Position numbers and translations under genes: made by a program. The notes beneath the pieces were generated by a model. The model was not told the origin of the DNA and made no database searches. It was given only the letters and a program-made list of their open reading frames with translations. Below are positions 1 through 5,592 of a stretch of DNA of 6,929 nucleotides, in pieces (positions within the stretch are counted from its first letter, which is position 1; each line of letters starts with the position of its first letter). The stretch is taken from contig JAIJEI010000104.1 of assembly GCA_022739095.1 (NCBI GenBank), forward strand, positions 1 to 6,929, given 5' to 3'. The stretch comes from Bifidobacterium sp. Lineage in GTDB: Bacteria; Actinomycetota; Actinomycetes; Actinomycetales; Bifidobacteriaceae.

Positions 1-206
1 TAGGTGGGCACCATGATGACGTACGGTTCGCGGACGTTCAGCGCCGGGTCGGCGGCCCGCAACGGGATGCGGTAGACATTGATGCCTTCGTCCTGCAAAC
101 GGCATCCGGCTACGAACCGTGCGGTGTTTTCGGAGGCCGATGAGAAGTAGACCAATGCGCCGATCGTCTTGCCCTCGGCCGCGAATTCGGGCTGGTTCAG
201 GCTCAC
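1..206 (-). CDS. nrdI: NrdI flavodoxin-like protein (5' part only)
   Basis: The minus strand encodes the N-terminal 68 residues of NrdI and then runs off the left edge. NrdI is a small FMN protein of the class Ib ribonucleotide reductase system; in this family it supplies the oxidant that assembles the Mn2-tyrosyl radical cofactor of NrdF. The recognisable core is LVYFSSASENTARFV, an FMN phosphate-binding loop of the NrdI type, followed by a stretch ending YVIMVPTY, the usual start of the second flavin loop. The start is GTG at 206-204 and shares GTGA with the TGA stop of nrdH, a 4-base overlap that implies translational coupling. nrdE and nrdF would be expected beyond the left edge but are not in the window. 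The identification is by motif, and I consider it secure. Confidence 0.93.
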   Translation of the reverse strand, partial: MSLNQPEFAAEGKTIGALVYFSSASENTARFVAGCRLQDEGINVYRIPLRAADPALNVREPYVIMVPT

Positions 207-469
207 GCGGATACCGTGGCTGCGGCGCGGTTGTCGGCGGCCACCTGCTGGGCGATTTCGCGAATCAGGTCGGGGCGGTAGCCGGTCCAGGAGTTGTCCG
301 GCGTGATGACCACCGGGGCCTGCTGGAAGCCAGCGGCCTGCAGTTGCTCAAGAGTGGAGGGGTTCTGCGTCAGGTCCACAGTTTCAAACGGCACACCCAG
401 TTTGGTGAGCTGGCGCTTGGTGGCATCGCACTGCGGGCAATGCGGCTTGGTGAACACGGTGACGGTCAT
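203..469 (-). CDS. nrdH: NrdH-redoxin (glutaredoxin-like electron donor)
   Basis: This is an 88-residue thioredoxin-fold protein that reduces class Ib ribonucleotide reductase NrdEF in the cytoplasm; NrdH proteins take electrons from thioredoxin reductase. The N-terminus MTVTVFTKPHCPQCDATKR carries the redox CPQC motif at residues 11-14. Further on are QAPVV with the cis-proline and WTGYRPD, the NrdH-type replacement for a glutathione site. I chose the ATG at 469 because AAGGGGAG lies about 7 bases upstream and the protein then starts exactly where NrdH proteins do; the frame is open 16 codons further upstream but that region holds the promoter. The gene is first in the operon, ahead of nrdI with a 4-base overlap. 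Length and all motifs are normal for the family. Confidence 0.96.
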   Translation of the reverse strand: MTVTVFTKPHCPQCDATKRQLTKLGVPFETVDLTQNPSTLEQLQAAGFQQAPVVITPDNSWTGYRPDLIREIAQQVAADNRAAATVSA

Positions 470-515
470 GGCGACTCCCCTTGATGTGGTTCTGATGAAC
501 AGTGAAGCGAAGGCC

Positions 516-543
516 ATATTACAGCGGTGTGATTTGAAATCAA
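516..543 (-). promoter_or_regulatory. Probable promoter of nrdHI operon
   Basis: Read on the minus strand, TTGATT (543-538) and TAATAT (521-516) are separated by 16 bp, a good sigma-70-like pair. The -10 lies about 46 bases upstream of the nrdH ATG. The first NrdR box begins 1 bp upstream of the -35, which is consistent with a repressor that blocks polymerase entry. The transcription start is not mapped. Confidence 0.6.
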
Positions 544-544
544 G

Positions 545-560
545 GCACTATATGTAGTGG
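545..560 (-). promoter_or_regulatory. NrdR box 1 (promoter-proximal)
   Basis: The core CACTATATGTAGTG (546-559) fits the published NrdR consensus acaCwAtATaTwGtgt at nearly every strongly conserved position. NrdR is the ATP/dATP-sensing zinc-ribbon repressor of ribonucleotide reductase genes. The box sits directly beside the -35 of the nrdH promoter. Confidence 0.85.
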
Positions 561-576
561 CGTGTATCATACAACA

Positions 577-592
577 AACCTAGATATAGGGA
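577..592 (-). promoter_or_regulatory. NrdR box 2 (distal)
   Basis: AACCTAGATATAGGGA contains the palindromic core CCTAGATATAGG (579-590) and matches the C-w-A-n-A-T-A-T-w-G core of the NrdR consensus, with weaker flanks than box 1. Its centre is 32 bp from that of box 1, about three helical turns, which is the paired arrangement typical of NrdR-controlled promoters. Confidence 0.8.
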
Positions 593-720
593 TTTCGTTG
601 ATATTCCGCCATTCCTAGGCAACCCCGAAAATCGGCGTGCAGCGACCCGCCCAATCACATGTGGCATTGTTCACATTTGCGCTTCAACCGCTCTTCGACT
701 GATCCTCAACCGCCCTGCAA
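593..720. other. Gene-free stretch before the inverted repeat
   Basis: I see no credible gene here. The short open frames lack a ribosome binding site and recognisable residues. Small features are CACATGTG (656-663) and three CAACCGC words (around 686, 708 and 717). No function can be assigned. Confidence 0.5.
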
Positions 721-922
721 CCGCCATCTTGGGTTTCGAGGGGCTTTTTTGGCCCTTTCCGGAGATCTATCTCCGTTTCGAGGGGCTGGTACTCAAGTAA
801 GCGCATCCCCAAAATGGCGGAATGACGGTGGGGCGAAGCCGTTTATACCCGTGTTCTAGCGGGCCACCAGCCCCTCGAAACGGGAGTAGACCTCTACGGA
901 AGGCCAAATCAGCCCCTCGAAG
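721..922. repeat. Large symmetric inverted repeat with four 12-bp boxes
   Basis: TTTCGAGGGGCT occurs at 734-745 and 776-787, and its complement at 869-880 (AGCCCCTCGAAA) and 911-922 (last base G instead of A). The two copies on each side are exactly 42 bp apart, and both nested pairs are centred on 828, so the arms 734-790 and 866-922 form one imperfect inverted repeat of about 57 bp (roughly 75% matched) around a loop of about 75 bases. Between the boxes each arm holds its own small palindrome (GGAGATCTATCTCC left, GTAGAGGTCTAC right in complement). A further pair, CCGCCATCTTGGG (721-733) and CCCCAAAATGGCGG (807-820), flanks the left half. Open frames within it are by-products of the repeat. 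It may be a dispersed intergenic repeat or a structured RNA; I do not recognise a named family. Confidence 0.75.
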
Positions 923-956
923 CGGAGAACGGATACCTCGGCACCCCGTGTGAAGC

Positions 957-1001
957 CAAAAGGCCCGTCCGGATGTCCAAACGAGCATCCGGCCGGGCCT
1001 T
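957..1001 (-). terminator. Intrinsic terminator of the toxin-antitoxin operon
   Basis: On the minus strand a 16-bp stem (1001-986 pairing with 975-960, one mismatch) closes a 10-base loop and ends in a T-run (TTTT at 961-958). It lies 12 bases past the stop of the XRE gene. On the plus strand the hairpin has no T-tail, so it serves the minus strand. Confidence 0.85.
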
Positions 1002-1013
1002 AAAAGTAGTTGT

Positions 1014-1709
1014 TCAGTTATCAGAATCGATGCGGCGCGATACTACTCCGCGTCTTTCTCCCGGCTCCAACAGATCTTCGATGCGGCAGCCAAGCGTGCG
1101 GGCCAAAGCGAGCACGGTGGAGACGGCAGCTTTGCCGAGGTCTTTGCGGCGCTGCTCGTACATTTGGATGGAGCGTAGGGCGACGCCGGAGTGACGGGAC
1201 AGTTCAGATTGGCTGAGTCCAGCGCGAACGCGGACTGCGTGCAGCCGGGAGTCGCCCTCGGTGCGATTATGGGCGGCCCGCTCGTCGTACACGTCGACGA
1301 ATCGGCTTTCGTCGGCTTCGTGCAAAGCCGGGTAAAGCCGCACGATATCGTCGAACGGCAGCACGTCGAGAATGTCCGCGAACCGCACTCCCCTGGCCCA
1401 TTGGCAGTATGCGAGCACCCATCCGGCCCAGTATTCGGGTGTTGCGCCGGTGCGCAGTGCGGCTGGCGGCATATCGAGAATGCGCGCCCAACCGGTTTGC
1501 CGCATGATTTCGACCACCAGCTCCTCGCCGGACATGCCGCACACATATTTGGGTACGCCCCGCCCGAAAAGCTCGGCCGCCTCGGAGGCGGCGAAGAAAT
1601 CCGTGAATAGGCCGACCGGCAACCCGCAATCGTTCAGCGCGTAATCGAAGGCGCCGGCCAAGTTGGCCATGGCGTCCGGCAAGTATGTCTCATCGTAGGC
1701 GGGGATCAT
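1014..1709 (-). CDS. XRE-family HTH protein, putative antitoxin of DUF3990 pair
   Basis: This 231-residue protein has two parts. The C-terminal region (about 155-215) is a clear XRE/Cro-type helix-turn-helix: RVRAGLSQSELSRHSGVALR, then the recognition helix SIQMYEQRRKDLGKA and a closing helix ending IEDLLEPG. The N-terminal region (1-150) holds FDYALNDCGLPVGLFTDFF and GVPKYVCGMSGEEL, a pattern I associate with the N-terminal domain of antitoxins paired with DUF3990 proteins (DUF3791-like); this is recall, not a search result. Its ATG lies inside the end of the upstream toxin gene (20-base overlap), so the two are translationally coupled, with only a weak GAGAAAG as ribosome site. It probably neutralises the neighbour and represses the operon through the palindrome at 2411-2426. 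A strong terminator follows. Confidence 0.85.
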   Translation of the reverse strand: MIPAYDETYLPDAMANLAGAFDYALNDCGLPVGLFTDFFAASEAAELFGRGVPKYVCGMSGEELVVEIMRQTGWARILDMPPAALRTGATPEYWAGWVLAYCQWARGVRFADILDVLPFDDIVRLYPALHEADESRFVDVYDERAAHNRTEGDSRLHAVRVRAGLSQSELSRHSGVALRSIQMYEQRRKDLGKAAVSTVLALARTLGCRIEDLLEPGERRGVVSRRIDSDN

Positions 1710-2373
1710 CGTTGGTCACTTTCTCGCGGATGATGTCGCGCATGAACAGGCCGTCGAGATCGGCTTCCGCGCTTTTGCGGCGGTAGGCCTCGCGAGCTGT
1801 GCGGTCGCGCTCGTTACGCAATACGTGGTAGGTCGAAGCGCGGGCGATTTCGCAGCCTTGGAACCGCAGTGCCGCGAATGCCTGAGGACTGGCGAGTACG
1901 ATCTGCTTGCCGAGCTCACCCAACCGCATCGCCTCGGCGAGTTGGTCGAGGGAAATCGCGTTATTGACAAAAGCGCGGGCGAACGAGAAATACGAATCGT
2001 CGGCACGATATCCGACGATGACGTCAGCCTGACTGGTATCCGGCAGAAACACCTGTTTCAGATATTCGATGCCTTGCGCGGCGACGGCGGTGGTCGGCTG
2101 GAAACGACGGTTTTCGACCAGCAGGGCCAACCAGTTCAGTATGGTGTAGGGCGGCTGGGATAGGTCCAGGAAGGTGAGCCCGTTGGTGGCCAATGTGTAC
2201 CGATTCGCGAAACCGTCATCCAGTCCCGCGCACGCCCATTCCTTGGCCAGCTCGACGCTGCGCGTGCAATAGAATCCGCGGCCATAATCGTTGTTCGGCT
2301 TGCCCAGCCCGTATTCGGGATGTTTGATGACACGCGAAGAGCCATGCCACAGATCGATTGCCAAGGTCTCCAT
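1690..2373 (-). CDS. DUF3990-type putative ADP-ribosyltransferase toxin
   Basis: This 227-residue protein fits DUF3990, a family placed among ADP-ribosyltransferase-like folds and commonly found in toxin-antitoxin pairs. Visible family marks are LWHGSSRVI at residues 8-16 (the HG of strand 1), NNDYGRGFYCT at 27-37 (the second conserved block), DVIVGYRADDSYFSF and GKQIVLASPQAFAAL near residue 157, where Q157 matches the usual third-motif Q/E position. The start at 2373 is supported by AAGGAGAGAGAAGGA just upstream. It is the first gene of the operon and its end overlaps the XRE gene, so the toxin precedes the antitoxin, the reverse of the classical order. The length is within the family range and I see no damage. 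The substrate is unknown; toxicity and enzyme activity are inferred from family and context only. Confidence 0.82.
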   Translation of the reverse strand: METLAIDLWHGSSRVIKHPEYGLGKPNNDYGRGFYCTRSVELAKEWACAGLDDGFANRYTLATNGLTFLDLSQPPYTILNWLALLVENRRFQPTTAVAAQGIEYLKQVFLPDTSQADVIVGYRADDSYFSFARAFVNNAISLDQLAEAMRLGELGKQIVLASPQAFAALRFQGCEIARASTYHVLRNERDRTAREAYRRKSAEADLDGLFMRDIIREKVTNDDPRLR

Positions 2374-2406
2374 TTGTCGGTCCTTCTCTCTCCTTACATA
2401 TTCTTG

Positions 2407-2412
2407 ATTATA
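2407..2412 (-). promoter_or_regulatory. -10 element of toxin-antitoxin promoter
   Basis: The minus strand reads a perfect TATAAT here, 34 bases before the toxin ATG. A weak -35 (TTATGA) can be placed 16 bp upstream. An adjoining palindrome overlaps this element. Confidence 0.65.
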
Positions 2413-2426
2413 TCACTGTGGTGATA
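2411..2426. promoter_or_regulatory. Palindromic operator, likely XRE antitoxin site
   Basis: TATCAC-TGTG-GTGATA has perfect 6-bp arms around a 4-bp centre. It overlaps the -10 by two bases and covers the spacer of the toxin-antitoxin promoter, a good position for autorepression by the dimeric XRE protein. Assigning the binder is inference from position. Confidence 0.6.
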
Positions 2427-2460
2427 GTCATAAGGGAGATGCGAGATGAAAGATACCGTC

Positions 2461-2528
2461 GTATACGTTCGTACACAACGTGAAATGTATACGAACGTAC
2501 ACAACGTGAAATGTATACGAACGTATAC
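2461..2528. repeat. Three tandem 16-bp palindromes, 26-bp period
   Basis: Three 16-bp near-palindromes start at 2461 (GTATACGTTCGTACAC), 2487 (GTATACGAACGTACAC) and 2513 (GTATACGAACGTATAC). The third has perfect 7-bp arms around AA. Identical 10-bp spacers, AACGTGAAAT, separate them, giving a strict 26-bp period (about 2.5 helical turns) and two perfect 26-bp direct repeats (2471-2522). The arrangement looks like an operator array for a dimeric repressor (for example of TetR type). No such regulator is encoded in this window; the XRE operator nearby has an unrelated sequence. Confidence 0.85.
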
Positions 2529-2554
2529 AACACTGACGTCCGGAGTCATGCCCC

Positions 2555-2581
2555 GCAGTGGCGCAGCGGACGCGCCACTGC
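2555..2581. repeat. Perfect 10-bp hairpin upstream of the channel gene
   Basis: GCAGTGGCGC (2555-2564) and GCGCCACTGC (2572-2581) form a perfect 10-bp stem with a 7-base loop. Neither strand has a following T-run, so it is not an ordinary intrinsic terminator. It ends 9 bases before the first possible ATG of the channel gene and would occlude initiation there if transcribed. Confidence 0.7.
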
Positions 2582-2590
2582 AATCGGAAT

Positions 2591-3151
2591 ATGGGACTGA
2601 AGACGTGGAAGAAGTGGACGGACTAGCCGTTGATGGTGCTGTCCGTAGTGTTTCTGGTGGTGTATTCGTGGGAGATTCTCTCCCGCACGCATATCGCGCT
2701 GTGTGAAACCGTCATCAACGTGATCTGGGTGGTGTTCGTCGTCGATTATGTGGGCGCGCTGGCCGTGTATTCCGTGGAGCGCGGGGCGTTCGGGTCCACG
2801 ATCACCGACTTCGGCACGGCGTTGTGGTGGGCGTTCGTGACCGTGACCACCGTGGGATATGGCGACTTCTCGCCGGTCACGTTTCAGGGCAAGATCATTG
2901 CGGTGGTGCTCATGTTCACCGGCATCGCGTTGATCTGTATCGTGACGGCGACCTTGGCTTCCTGGATCGTCGATCGGGTCAATCTGGAGACGGATCGGCG
3001 CGAGGACGCTCGGGAGAAGGAAGTGGCCAAGGAAGCCGCACAGGAAGCTGTTGCAGCATCAGCCAATCCCGAAATCGACCTATTGCGCGAGGAAGTGCGC
3101 GAGCTGACCGCTACGGTAGCCGGTCTGCGCACCGAACTTGAGCGACGTTGA
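2591..3151 (+). pseudogene. Voltage-gated-type K+ channel, probably broken
   Basis: The frame encodes the pore of a potassium channel: pore helix FGTALWWAFVTVT, the selectivity filter TVGYGD (2849-2866), an S6 helix IIAVVLMFTGIALICIVTATLAS and a C-terminal charged coiled coil with DLLREEVRELTATVAGLRTEL. Upstream, ATG at 2591 gives MGLKTWKKWTD, then TAG (2624), then PLMVLSVVFLVVYSWEIL; actinobacterial relatives as I recall them read W-P-L at this place, so a TGG-to-TAG change is likely. Translation could restart only at TTG 2630 or ATG 2633, which have no good ribosome site. The helix VINVIWVVFVVDY (S2) runs directly into VGALAVYSVERG (end of S5), so S3, the S4 sensor and the first half of S5, about 75 residues, are missing without a frameshift. 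The two lesions together point to a pseudogene; a small restarted protein of 172-173 residues is the alternative. Confidence 0.75.
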
Positions 3152-3218
3152 TTGGCGAAGCGGGACAAACAACGATTCTGTTAAGAAGGTCCGCATCAGT
3201 TGTTGTCACCGCGGATTG

Positions 3219-3250
3219 CAGCAGAATCATTCGCCGCTGCTGTTTTCTTC
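3219..3250 (+). terminator. Weak possible terminator after the channel gene
   Basis: CAGCAG (3219-3224) and CTGCTG (3237-3242) form a 6-bp stem with a 12-base loop followed by TTTTCTTC. The stem is short, so this is tentative. Confidence 0.35.
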
Positions 3251-3267
3251 AGTCGCTTCAACCCAAC

Positions 3268-3319
3268 TTTTGATATTTTTGATAATTTTTATTTTTTTGA
3301 TATTTTTGATAATTTTTAT
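3268..3319. repeat. AT-rich tandem duplication, 27-bp period
   Basis: A 25-bp stretch rich in TTTTGATA and GATAATTTTTAT (3268-3292) is repeated exactly at 3295-3319, separated by two T bases, so the period is 27 bp. The block is almost pure A+T (52 bases) in a GC-rich background and lies 33 bases before the kinase ATG. It contains several TTGATA and GATAAT words that could act as promoter elements; for example TTGATA (3279-3284) and TATTTT (3301-3306) with a 16-bp gap. I cannot say which is used. Confidence 0.8.
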
Positions 3320-3351
3320 CAAGCTCGGCCTCACAGGAGAGAGCCAGAATA

Positions 3352-5592
3352 ATGCACCAGCAAGGCATTAGGATGGAGGGCATGAGCGATTTGAACGCGT
3401 TGAATCTTGAGCCCGGCGAAGTGGTTGGTGGGTATACGCTGATCTCCCGGCTCGGCTCAGGAGCTATGGGGTCGGTGTGGCGTGTCTGCGACGACGGCGG
3501 CACCACCTATGCGATGAAGATTCTGCGCGACTCCCTGACCGACGAGTCGGTGGCAGGCTCCGGCTCTGCGTCCACGGCCCTGCACGACCCCGACCTCAAG
3601 CCCGATGCCACGCCGCGCGAGCGCCTGCGGCGCGAGGCCATGGCCTTGAAGAAGGTCAATCATCCGGGTGTGTGCGGCATCGTGGATATGGAACTCGACG
3701 ATACGTTGGCGTTCATCGTCACTGAACTCATCGAGGGCAAGAATCTTAAGGATGATGTGGCCGTCAATGGCCGGTATGTGGGCGACGATCTGGAACGCTT
3801 GGCCCGCAAGCTCATCGAAGCCACCAAAGCCGTACATGTGGCCGGTATCGTCCATCGCGACATCAAACCCACGAATGTGATGGTGTCGGCTGCCGGACCG
3901 GTATTGGTCGATTTCGGTATCGCGATGGGCGAGGGCGAAAGTCACGTGACCCGCACCGGCCTGGTGATGGGTACACCCGGATTCATCGCACCTGAGATTA
4001 TTGACGGCGCCGAATCCGACGACGCCACCGATTGGTGGTCGGTGGCGTCCGTGCTCGCTTTCGCCGCAACCGGTGCGCCCGTGTTCGGCACCAAGCCGAT
4101 GATGGCGGTACTTGAGCGCGAGGCCTCGGGCAACGCGAACCTCACCGGACTGCCGGCCGGCACATTGGCCGCCTTCCGTTCGGCACTGGACCCGGATAGC
4201 ACGAAGCGATGCACGCCTGACCAACTGCTCAATGCCATCGCCTTGGATGCGTTGAACCCCACCGCCTGGCAAGGTGCACAGGCCGGACCGTTCGCCGCCG
4301 GTGCCATTGCCGGAGGGGCCAATACCATCGCGCCAATGGCCGGCACAGCCGGCGAAACTGAGGCGATGCCCCCTTTTGGCGCGGCCGGTCACGTTGACCG
4401 CAATAATCCCCGCACTATTTGGCGAGTAGCCGACGAGGCCACACAGGCACTGACCGACGAGGCCACCACGACATTGCCGGGTAGCGACGCTCCCGCAATT
4501 TCCGATGAAGCTACGGTCCAGTTGGCGGGGGCGACGGTTCCCCTGACTGAGGCGACTACGCCACTGACCAGCGAAGCCACTACTCCGCTCATGCCCGTTA
4601 CTGGGGAGCCTCCGCTGGCCCCGACCACACCGCTTGCCGAGCGCACCGCCGTACTGCCCTCGCCACAGCCGGCGGCATTCCCTCCAGCCCCGCCAGTTCA
4701 GCCGATTGGAGGCATGGCCCAAAATGGCTGGAATCCGGCTGCCGCCGACGCTCAAGCCACGGTCGTGGATCCCAATATCCGCCCGGCATTGCAACGAGTC
4801 ATTGATCAGACCGCTCAATCTGCCCCGACCGAGGCATTGGTGCAGCAGCCGCTCGCCCCCAATCCGGCGGACGTCAAGCGTGGCGAATATCTACAACGCG
4901 GTGTCCTTCCACTGTTGTTGCTGGCGCTACCACTGGCCGTGCTGGCTGCCAGCATGCCTCTTATCGCTCTGCTGGCAGCAGCGGCGATGCTGTGGCTGTT
5001 GCTCACGTTGGCCTACAACACAGAACCCCAACTCGAACGCGAGGGCAGGCGCGGCGGTGAACGCAAAAGCTCCGATACGTGGATTCGCGCCGCCACCTTG
5101 CCTTGGCATATCGTCAAAGCCCTATTGCTGTCGTTGCCGCGTATGGTGCTGCTCATCGTTATCGCCATAGCCGGAACGGCGGCGGCCACGATGGCGCTTG
5201 CCTTACCGACGCAAACCGTGTACTGGTACTTCACGCCGGAACGAGGCGTGCCGATTCCACTGCTCAATGATGTGCCACTGTCGGCATCGGGATTGGCGCT
5301 CGGCGGCTTCATGGCCATCGGATGGCTGGTCACGGTATTCGGCCCGCAAGCAATGATGGCTCGACTGGGAGCAGGCGTGCTGCGGGGGTTGAACCCCCGG
5401 CAGGCACAGTCTCCAATGCCGCTGGCCTACAATGGCTCGCCCGCAGTGCCGTCACCAGCGGCAATGGCACCGGCATCGGCCACACGCGGCAAGCGCAGCA
5501 CCGTACTATTCATCATCTGGATCATCGTCACCCTTGCGTTGTGCACACTACCGCTCACTGGCATGGCGATTGACTGGACGCCGCTAGTCTGA
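3352..5592 (+). CDS. Membrane Ser/Thr protein kinase (Hanks type)
   Basis: This 746-residue protein carries a complete eukaryotic-like kinase domain (about 28-300): glycine loop GSGAMGS (35-41), K56 in AMKIL, E95 in the C-helix, catalytic HRDIKPTN (168-175), DFG (187-189) and activation segment to GTPGFIAPE (207-215). An unusually long insertion (63-88) separates K56 from the C-helix. A Thr/Ala/Pro-rich linker (about 310-510) holds eight T-x-x-L motifs. The C-terminus has about five membrane segments (near 518-537, 538-558, 598-622, 646-664, 717-738), with no PASTA or other outside sensor domain. Kinase and linker should be cytoplasmic. ATG 3352 is preceded by AGGAGAG at 10 bases; ATG 3382 (MSDLN) with AGGA 8 bases upstream is a real alternative. 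It is transcribed alone, behind the AT-rich repeat. The substrates are unknown. Confidence 0.93.
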   Translation: MHQQGIRMEGMSDLNALNLEPGEVVGGYTLISRLGSGAMGSVWRVCDDGGTTYAMKILRDSLTDESVAGSGSASTALHDPDLKPDATPRERLRREAMALKKVNHPGVCGIVDMELDDTLAFIVTELIEGKNLKDDVAVNGRYVGDDLERLARKLIEATKAVHVAGIVHRDIKPTNVMVSAAGPVLVDFGIAMGEGESHVTRTGLVMGTPGFIAPEIIDGAESDDATDWWSVASVLAFAATGAPVFGTKPMMAVLEREASGNANLTGLPAGTLAAFRSALDPDSTKRCTPDQLLNAIALDALNPTAWQGAQAGPFAAGAIAGGANTIAPMAGTAGETEAMPPFGAAGHVDRNNPRTIWRVADEATQALTDEATTTLPGSDAPAISDEATVQLAGATVPLTEATTPLTSEATTPLMPVTGEPPLAPTTPLAERTAVLPSPQPAAFPPAPPVQPIGGMAQNGWNPAAADAQATVVDPNIRPALQRVIDQTAQSAPTEALVQQPLAPNPADVKRGEYLQRGVLPLLLLALPLAVLAASMPLIALLAAAAMLWLLLTLAYNTEPQLEREGRRGGERKSSDTWIRAATLPWHIVKALLLSLPRMVLLIVIAIAGTAAATMALALPTQTVYWYFTPERGVPIPLLNDVPLSASGLALGGFMAIGWLVTVFGPQAMMARLGAGVLRGLNPRQAQSPMPLAYNGSPAVPSPAAMAPASATRGKRSTVLFIIWIIVTLALCTLPLTGMAIDWTPLV

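Noticed and set aside
659..988. Two short overlapping open frames (659-859 plus, 767-988 minus) that could be small genes.
   Set aside because: Both consist of the inverted repeat, share residues only because the repeat is symmetric, and lack ribosome sites.
2471..2522. Two 26-bp direct repeats as a mini CRISPR array.
   Set aside because: The repeats adjoin with no spacers, contain internal palindromes and have no cas genes nearby.
2487..2528. Likeness of TATACGAA to the arms of loxP-type recombination sites.
   Set aside because: The shared word is only 8 bases; the 2-bp centre and tandem 26-bp period do not fit a recombinase crossover site, and no recombinase is present.
3457..4818. A 453-codon open frame on the minus strand opposite the kinase.
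   Set aside because: It is a shadow of the GC-biased kinase frame, with low-complexity Gly/Arg-rich residues and no ribosome site, and it lies over clear kinase motifs.
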